A stretch of 20,448 nucleotides of DNA. It comes from an uncultured bacterium (GTDB lineage Bacteria; Bacillota; Limnochordia; DTU080; JAAYLA01). The notes under the pieces are model-generated. The model saw only the letters and a list, made by a program, of their open reading frames with translations. It was not told where the DNA came from and did no database searches. A program made the translations under genes and the position numbers. Within the stretch, counting starts at the first letter, position 1. Each line of letters opens with the position of its first letter. Shown piece by piece: positions 15,285-20,448 of this stretch. The stretch is taken from contig CALKAQ010000072.1 of assembly GCA_937983075.1 (NCBI GenBank), forward strand, positions 1-20,448. The letters run 5' to 3'.

Positions 15285-16202
15285 TCAGTCCGTTTGTCCA
15301 CGCTGCATCGCCGCTTCTTTTAATAGTGCGGTTAATGTTGTTTGTGTGCGTATACCGGCGATATCCCAAATACGATGCAGCGGCAAGGTGCCTTCCGTGA
15401 GCATTCGCACCAAGAACGTGTTTCGGAGCGAGTGAACGGTAATACCGCTCCGTTGGATTTTTGCCGCGCTGAGACACTTGCGAAAAGAGTGATACACCGC
15501 GCCTTTGGTAATCGGTTGGCGATGTCGGTTGAGAAAAAGCCTTTCTTCCCCGGTTTTCGGCCTTTTGTCGGCATAGCGGGCGAGGGCTACGGCGGTTTGC
15601 TTAGGCAAGGGCACCACGCGGCTGCTGCCGGGGCGCGAGGAAAAGCGTATCCAACCACCGGTGATGTCAATGTCTTCCCAGCGCAAGTGCAGAAGCTCCG
15701 ACAGGCGGCATCCACATGTGAGAAACGTACGGAAAATCGCATCGTCTCGGACGGGGTAGGGAGCAGATGTCTGAATGGCTGCGAGAAAGGCTTTCACTTC
15801 AGCGGGAGTGAGAACAACGAGTTTTCGTTTCGGAGCCGCCGGCATTGGCGTTTCGATGAGCAAATCCGATGACACGATGCCGTGTTCGGCCAGGTAGCGA
15901 AAGAATCCGCGCAAACATGACAGACGGCGACGGTTGCTCGCCGAGCCGTTGCCGCGTCGTACAGTCTGATCGCGCAAGAACTCTGTGACGTGCTTGGCTG
16001 TCAATGAGCTGGCGGGAACATGCTCGGCTTCCACGGACTCTACACGCTCGACAAAGCGGACGAACAAAGAAAGGTCGTTTCCGTAATGCGTCACGCTGTT
16101 CGTTTCGAGCTTTCGAACGGTCTGCAAATAAGCGAGGTACAGCTGGACCGATTCATACAGCGTCGCTTGCTTACGCAGCCGTGGGAAGTCATGCTTCATC
16201 AT
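15285..16202 (-). CDS. Tyrosine-recombinase (XerC/D-like) homologue lacking the catalytic tyrosine
   Basis: The protein is 305 aa, the normal length for Xer-type recombinases. The ATG at 16202 has AAGGAGG 7 nt upstream. Residues about 13-110 are the SAM-like N-terminal core-binding domain (YLAYLQTVRKLETNSVTHYGNDLSLF). From about 130 the catalytic domain begins (LTPAEVKAFL). Arg I is present in CGCRLSELLHLRWEDID (Arg166), and the HxxR box is HSLRNTF (His257, Arg260). The usual LGH...TTxxY segment reads IAGIRTQTTLTALLKEA: the second His is Ile284 and the nucleophilic Tyr aligns with Ala292. No Tyr occurs after this point. The lysine beta-turn also looks altered (SSRPGSSRVVPL). Strand cleavage is therefore unlikely. 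It may be a DNA-binding or regulatory relative, or a decaying gene with an intact frame. No att or dif-like repeat was found beside it. Confidence 0.85.
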   Translation of the reverse strand: MMKHDFPRLRKQATLYESVQLYLAYLQTVRKLETNSVTHYGNDLSLFVRFVERVESVEAEHVPASSLTAKHVTEFLRDQTVRRGNGSASNRRRLSCLRGFFRYLAEHGIVSSDLLIETPMPAAPKRKLVVLTPAEVKAFLAAIQTSAPYPVRDDAIFRTFLTCGCRLSELLHLRWEDIDITGGWIRFSSRPGSSRVVPLPKQTAVALARYADKRPKTGEERLFLNRHRQPITKGAVYHSFRKCLSAAKIQRSGITVHSLRNTFLVRMLTEGTLPLHRIWDIAGIRTQTTLTALLKEAAMQRGQTD

Positions 16203-16347
16203 ATATCTTCCTCCTTGATGATAGATGGAAAATTTTCTGAAGCATGGCTGGTAATATCGGAATTGGCTGGGTGAGGGAAAAGTCCTTCTTTTGATCGTAA
16301 AAAAATAAAAATAGTGAATTTATATCTTGCGGAGAAGATCTAAATTA

Positions 16348-16388
16348 GAAAAAAGCTTTTACGGGCCGGGGAAGGAGGTGTTGGCCGT
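16348..16388 (-). terminator. Possible weak terminator after folE
   Basis: On the minus strand ACGGCC (from 16388) can pair with GGCCCGT (ending 16361) with one bulge. AAAAGCTTTTTTC follows, so a T-run is present but displaced. The remaining AT-rich DNA to 16203 probably holds the promoter of the recombinase gene, but I cannot pick out a convincing one. Confidence 0.3.
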
Positions 16389-16397
16389 CAGTGATGT

Positions 16398-16961
16398 TTA
16401 ACGGCCCATGATGAGAGCGAGTGCTTCTGCTCGAGTTTTTTTGTCGTCGCGGAAAATGCCGCGCAGCGCGGAAGTAACCGTTTTGCTTCCCGGTTTGTTG
16501 ACTCCTCGCATGCTCATGCACATGTGTTCAGCTTCCATGACCACCGCGACCCCTTCGGGTTGAAGTTTTTGCATCAACAGGTCGGCTATTTGCGAAGTCA
16601 GTCTCTCCTGCATCTGAGGCCTGCGGGCGAAACTTTCGACGACTCGAGCCAATTTGCTCAACCCCGTGACTCTGCCGCCGCGAGGAATGTAAGCAATGTG
16701 CGCATGGCCAAAGAAGGGCAGAAAATGATGCTCGCAAAGTGAGTAAAAGGTGATGTCGCGGACGAGAATCATTTCATCATGATCTTCCGTGAACACGACT
16801 TCCAAGTGGCGTGCAGGGTCTTCGGATAAGCCGAAGAAGATTTCCTCGTACATTTCAGCGACGCGGCGCGGGGTCTCAATCAACCCTTCTCGATTGGGAT
16901 CCTCACCAATAGCTTCGATGATTGTGCGCACAGCGTCTCGAATACGTTGTTGATCGATCAT
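16398..16961 (-). CDS. folE: GTP cyclohydrolase I, type 1
   Basis: The enzyme is 187 aa, the usual length. It converts GTP to 7,8-dihydroneopterin triphosphate, the first step of tetrahydrofolate and of queuosine-type pathways. The ATG at 16961 has GGAGG 10 nt upstream. Zinc ligands are visible as Cys76 and His79 in SLCEHHFLPF and Cys148 in EHMCMSMRGV. Also present are GLSKLARVVESFARRPQMQERL (about 100-121) and the N-terminal EDPNREGLIETPRRVAEMY (20-38). No other folate genes are in the window. It is divergent from the HD-domain gene with only 97 nt between the start codons, so the two promoters overlap or abut. Confidence 0.97.
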   Translation of the reverse strand: MIDQQRIRDAVRTIIEAIGEDPNREGLIETPRRVAEMYEEIFFGLSEDPARHLEVVFTEDHDEMILVRDITFYSLCEHHFLPFFGHAHIAYIPRGGRVTGLSKLARVVESFARRPQMQERLTSQIADLLMQKLQPEGVAVVMEAEHMCMSMRGVNKPGSKTVTSALRGIFRDDKKTRAEALALIMGR

Positions 16962-17058
16962 GAAAAGACAGCCTCCATATTTCCATCGGAACTCCTGCCG
17001 CTATCCTACTGCAATATGGGGGATTCCGCAACATTGGCGAAACCATGAGGAGATGTGA

Positions 17059-18315
17059 TTGGGCTTGAGTGGAATGATCATTCGAGATGCCGTACACGGC
17101 GACATTGATCTTTTCCCACATGAGTGCGAAATACTCGATGCCCCTGAAATGCAGCGTTTGCGTGGGATTCGGCAGTTGGGCACAGCGTATCTCGTCTATC
17201 CGGGGTGCCACCACACGCGTTTTGAGCACTCGCTCGGAACGCTCCATTGTGCCGCCCGCATTTTAACACAATTGCAACGGCAAGGCAGCAACATAGCGGA
17301 AGAAGATATGGTGATCATCCGAGCCGCTGCCTTGGTGCATGATGTTTCCCATATTCCATTTGGCCACACTTTTGAAGATGAACGCAAGGTTTTTCCGCGG
17401 CACGACACCCCCCAACGTCTGCATCACTTTTTATTCAACGGTGAGCTCGGCCGCATTCTCGAGCGGCACGGTCTTGCAGAACCCGTGTACAAGCTGCTGA
17501 CCGAAGAGGCGAGTTGGCGCTCCGACGTAGTGGCAGGTTTTTTGGATGCGGATCTGCTTGACTATTTACGACGCGATTCTCTGTTTGCCGGTCTTTCCCA
17601 GGCATATGACGACAGGATTTATCGCTATTTTTGCCTTGCCGACGGTCGTCTGGGGGTGCAGCTTTCCCGCAGGGGGATGCTGCGTTCCGATGCCCGCTCC
17701 GAAATTGTGCACCTGCTGCGGATGCGTTATTTTCTGACCGAGCGGGTCTATTTTCATCATGCGAAAGTCATCGCGGGTGCCATGATCAGCAAAGCCGTGG
17801 AAATCGCAAAGGAAGCCGGACTTAAAGAAGACGATCTCTATGGTCTGTCGGATTTCGGTTTGCTCGACATGCTGGCCAACCGGTGGGGACCCGCTTGTGC
17901 CGAGCTCGCTGAGCGTGTATTGGAACGGCGTCTTTTTAAACGGGCGTATGGCCTGTCACCGGCGAGTGTCGGTGAGGTCAAACGCTGGGAACTCGCTGAG
18001 GCATATCACCGCCCGGGACCTAAACGCGAGCAGTTGGAGAATGCATTGGCCAAAGCAGCCGGGCTGGCGTCTCACCAAGTGATTGTTTACTGTCCGGCGC
18101 CAACCGCGTTGAAAGAAGCGGCCGTTCCGGCAGTGACGCCAAGCGGCGTAGCGCCGTTGAACCGGATCGACGGCGGGCTTTTAGAGCTGCACAGCCTGGA
18201 AGAACAGTATCGTGGCTTGTGGCGGTTTTGGGTGTTCGCACCGGAATCACACGCGGAACGAGTGGGGCGGCTCGCTGCCGAGGCACTAGGTTTGCCCAAT
18301 GAATTGATCAGCTGA
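17059..18315 (+). CDS. HD-domain phosphohydrolase (SAMHD1/YdhJ-like)
   Basis: The protein is 418 aa with a TTG start; GAGGAG is 6 nt upstream. The N-terminal half is an HD domain of the dNTPase/SAMHD1-like type: IIRDAVHGDIDL (7-18), MQRLRGIRQLGTAYLVYPG (31-49), HHTRFEHSLG (51-60, containing the first metal His), ALVHDVSHIPFGHTFED (91-107, His94-Asp95), and DADLLDYLRRDS (166-177, the distal metal Asp). Relatives hydrolyse dNTPs or other phosphorylated nucleotides using a divalent metal. The C-terminal 120 residues are less conserved. It is cytosolic, with no membrane helix. Pairing with divergent folE could hint at nucleotide metabolism, but that is weak inference, and the substrate is unknown. 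Confidence 0.9.
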   Translation: MGLSGMIIRDAVHGDIDLFPHECEILDAPEMQRLRGIRQLGTAYLVYPGCHHTRFEHSLGTLHCAARILTQLQRQGSNIAEEDMVIIRAAALVHDVSHIPFGHTFEDERKVFPRHDTPQRLHHFLFNGELGRILERHGLAEPVYKLLTEEASWRSDVVAGFLDADLLDYLRRDSLFAGLSQAYDDRIYRYFCLADGRLGVQLSRRGMLRSDARSEIVHLLRMRYFLTERVYFHHAKVIAGAMISKAVEIAKEAGLKEDDLYGLSDFGLLDMLANRWGPACAELAERVLERRLFKRAYGLSPASVGEVKRWELAEAYHRPGPKREQLENALAKAAGLASHQVIVYCPAPTALKEAAVPAVTPSGVAPLNRIDGGLLELHSLEEQYRGLWRFWVFAPESHAERVGRLAAEALGLPNELIS

Positions 18316-18636
18316 TCGGTTCATCACTACGGGAAGCCGGGTTGACCCCAGGCGCCTATGTTGCTGCAGCGGATTGACTGCCAGCGGATCGAGATCGACC
18401 TATTTGAGGATCCATTTTCCTGCATATAAAAGTTGGGAATGTTATTTCGAGATCTTCCAAACTCCTCCTTCGTGACAACTTTGAATAAAGAAAAGGGGAT
18501 TGCATCAACTGCCATTTTGGTGAAAAGTTTAGAACTGACACTCCGAAGGTTCGACATACGCTGCCAACCGATTCTTGTTATAGTGAAGTTCCACCTCAAA
18601 ATTGGGTTGGAACCGCTATAAAGGATGGTGACGCAA
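18316..18636 (+). other. Intergenic region before spoIIE
   Basis: These 321 bp hold no credible gene. They contain an imperfect 11-bp direct repeat (CAGCGGATTGA at 18367-18377 and CAGCGGATCGA at 18382-18392), a near-match to a Spo0A box at 18446-18452 (TTCGAGA, 6/7), and the spoIIE promoter candidate at 18550-18584. I found no clear terminator for the HD-domain gene. Confidence 0.5.
18550..18584 (+). promoter_or_regulatory. Spo0A box overlapping a spoIIE/spoIIG-type promoter
   Basis: TTCGACA (18550-18556) is an exact match to the Spo0A box consensus. It overlaps a -35-like TCGACA (18551-18556). TATAGT (18579-18584, 5/6 to the -10 consensus) follows 22 nt later. This long spacing with an overlapping 0A box is the arrangement known from the Spo0A-activated sigma-A promoters of spoIIE and spoIIG in Bacillus subtilis. 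The start codon lies about 50 nt downstream. Confidence 0.6.
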
Positions 18637-20448
18637 ATGGTCGAACGAACAGCCGCAATCAGACGGTTTCGTACGCGAGTCGGACATGCATTCGGAATGT
18701 CAGGCGATGGAATACTCCCGCGGGTGATCCACGCTCTATTGTTGTCCAATGAGCTGTGGATCATGATCCCGGCGGCCTATCTATGTGGGCGAGCGGGTTT
18801 GGGACGAGAAATCTTTCCGTTTGGCCTAGCGTTCTATTGGACTGTTTTGCGTTCGGAAAAGCGGTTTCACACGGTCATTGTCGGGCTCGTGGTATTGCTG
18901 GGAATGGCGGGAGTGACGACATGGTCGGCGGTGCTGGCAGCCGCTCTGATCATGATCGCGGGGCTGGTATTTTACGTGCCGCAAGAGGAAGAAAAAACGA
19001 ATGTTACATACTTATGGGGGCAGGCAATTTTGGTCGCTGTCCTCCATATGGGAATGCGCTTGCTGTTCGGGGAAATTGTGGGGAATCATTCCGTCAATGT
19101 ATTATGGTTGACTTTTGAAAGCCTCCTGCTCGTAGGAGGTATTTTAATCTGGCAGCCTTTGACGGCTTTGAAGGAACGAATGGTTTCCCGGCGTATGAAC
19201 CGTGAAGCGTGGATCGCACTCGGACTTTTCGGGGTGATGCTGAGCCTGGGTTTGAGCGGCTTTCGCATCGGGCCTGTCGAAATCGGCGGCTTGTGGAATC
19301 GGCTCATCACATTGGCAGCGGCTCTCCTCGGCAGAGCACCCGCGGGTGCGGCCGTAGGCACGGCGGTTTCATGGGTTGCCGGCATGGGTGGTGCCGCCAC
19401 GCTCAGCGGTGTCGCCGTATACGGCATCGCCGGTCTGCTAGGCGGCTTGTTTGCGAGCCGAGGTCGCTTAGGCGTCGGAGCGGGCTTCTTGCTGGGGCAT
19501 TTGTTGATCACCTTCCAAACCCCGAGCTCCACCGAAATTGTCTACGGATTTTTGCACGCGACGCTTGCCGTGGCCGCGATGGCTTTCGTACCCAAACGAT
19601 GGATTCAGGCGCTGGAGCGAATGGTGCCTGGAAGCCGTGCTTTCGAACGCCTCGCTGAAGCGCGGGAGGAACATTTGCGCGAAGAAGTGTCTGAACGATT
19701 GCGCCAGATGGGGAACTTGTTTGCCGAGATGGGACGGGGTTTCGAAGCAGCGAACCCGGCTTTGGTTCAGGAGCGCAGTGACATCATGGCGACGTTCGTC
19801 ACTGAGCTCGAAAGTACGTTGTGCGGATCTTGCCCGTCGCACAAGACGTGCTGGAGCGATAATCTATACCAAACCTATTGGGATATGGTCGATTTTGTCG
19901 CCCGAGCAAGTGGCAAGGAGACGCCCGATTTGAGCGACTTGCCGCGCACACTGCGCAATCGCTGCGTCCAACCGCGCAGACTGCTTTCCGTATCGGCGGG
20001 CAAGCTGCAGGAAATTCGCTGGAAAGACAAGTGGCAACGGAAATTGGAGGCGCAGCAGCAAGCCGTCCCCAGGCAGCTCCTCGGCTTGGCATCCTTGATG
20101 AAAGCGTTGGCCGATCAAGTTCAAATAGGCACCGGACGTGCCGATGAAATCCAGGTGACGCTGTCCGATGCTCCCGTTTTAAGGCGCTGGCCTATCCAAA
20201 AAATTGACGTCCGGCCGTTGAATGGCGACGATCGCTTTGAAATATCGCTTGTGGTGCAAACGGAATGTGATCGGACGGGAAGCTGCGCTGCGGGACTCGC
20301 GGATGCGCTTTCGAGCATTCTGGACGCCAAGTACATACTGTGGTCGCACACGTGCGCACGCGAAGACGGTACTTGCCACCTGCGCTTTGTGCCGCGTCCC
20401 AAATTTGACATCGTGGCCGCAATGACCAACATCGCCAAAGGTGATGAG
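18637..20448 (+). CDS. spoIIE: Stage II sporulation protein E, truncated by the window end
   Basis: The frame is open from here to the last base (604 codons), so the gene continues outside. I prefer the ATG at 18637, with a GGTGA-containing ribosome site 5 nt upstream; the in-frame ATG at 18625 has almost no spacing from AAAGG. Residues about 25-330 hold roughly ten hydrophobic helices. The central cytoplasmic region contains the SpoIIE cysteine cluster CGSCPSHKTCW (Cys396, Cys399, Cys405). The last residues (FDIVAAMTNIAKGDE) match the entry into the PP2C phosphatase domain, whose catalytic part lies beyond the window. SpoIIE dephosphorylates the anti-anti-sigma factor SpoIIAA to activate sigma-F in the forespore and localises to the polar septum. 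Domain spacing agrees with the ~820-residue B. subtilis protein. Confidence 0.92.
   Translation, partial: MVERTAAIRRFRTRVGHAFGMSGDGILPRVIHALLLSNELWIMIPAAYLCGRAGLGREIFPFGLAFYWTVLRSEKRFHTVIVGLVVLLGMAGVTTWSAVLAAALIMIAGLVFYVPQEEEKTNVTYLWGQAILVAVLHMGMRLLFGEIVGNHSVNVLWLTFESLLLVGGILIWQPLTALKERMVSRRMNREAWIALGLFGVMLSLGLSGFRIGPVEIGGLWNRLITLAAALLGRAPAGAAVGTAVSWVAGMGGAATLSGVAVYGIAGLLGGLFASRGRLGVGAGFLLGHLLITFQTPSSTEIVYGFLHATLAVAAMAFVPKRWIQALERMVPGSRAFERLAEAREEHLREEVSERLRQMGNLFAEMGRGFEAANPALVQERSDIMATFVTELESTLCGSCPSHKTCWSDNLYQTYWDMVDFVARASGKETPDLSDLPRTLRNRCVQPRRLLSVSAGKLQEIRWKDKWQRKLEAQQQAVPRQLLGLASLMKALADQVQIGTGRADEIQVTLSDAPVLRRWPIQKIDVRPLNGDDRFEISLVVQTECDRTGSCAAGLADALSSILDAKYILWSHTCAREDGTCHLRFVPRPKFDIVAAMTNIAKGDE

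Noticed and set aside
15211..15574. Frameshift explanation for the missing tyrosine in the recombinase homologue
   Set aside because: The two alternative minus-strand frames over the C-terminus were read, and neither contains an LGH...TTxxY-like end.
18327..18764. 145-codon minus-strand ORF over the spoIIE promoter
   Set aside because: It overlaps the start of spoIIE and the Spo0A-type promoter, has no ribosome binding site, and shows no family resemblance.

Overview
The window looks like a chromosomal segment of a spore-forming, double-membraned Firmicute, most probably of the Limnochordia type or a close relative. Two things point there together. Two genes encode proteins with a signal peptide, a periplasmic SLH domain and a C-terminal beta-barrel ending in phenylalanine (OmpM/Omp-alpha architecture), which implies an outer membrane. 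A spoIIE gene with a Spo0A-box-like promoter implies endospore formation. Base composition is moderately GC-rich, start codons include GTG and TTG, and Shine-Dalgarno sequences are strong. The taxonomic placement is inference from gene content. I see no tRNA, rRNA, CRISPR array or insertion sequence.

Left part (1-2300), minus strand: a small beta-barrel-like exported protein, a DUF2267 protein, and a membrane-anchored coiled-coil protein with a C-terminal LysM domain. Rho-independent terminators lie at 18-55 and 1405-1457. Centre-left (2300-6850), plus strand: metK, ahcY and a PfkB-family kinase form a SAM-cycle cassette (make SAM, hydrolyse S-adenosylhomocysteine, probably phosphorylate the adenosine released). 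A small four-helix membrane protein of unknown role follows, ending at a strong terminator. A ThuA-like gene converges on that terminator from the minus strand.

Centre-right (7600-15140), plus strand, is an envelope block. A sigma-A-like promoter is followed by a ~320-nt leader rich in hairpins, then the 1123-residue SLH/coiled-coil/beta-barrel protein and a strong terminator. Next come a RuvX/YqgF-like RNase H-fold protein, a second SLH beta-barrel protein (594 aa) and, 22 nt behind it, a secreted repeat protein of unknown function.

Right part (15140-20448): a minus-strand tyrosine-recombinase homologue whose catalytic tyrosine and second histidine appear to be missing, folE (GTP cyclohydrolase I), a divergent plus-strand HD-domain phosphohydrolase, and spoIIE. 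The spoIIE frame is open to the window edge and is cut at the start of its PP2C phosphatase domain.

The most interesting points are the uncharacterised structured leader before the major outer-membrane/S-layer gene, the tyrosine-less recombinase, the strict four-residue alanine repeat in the large SLH protein, and the Spo0A-type promoter architecture before spoIIE.
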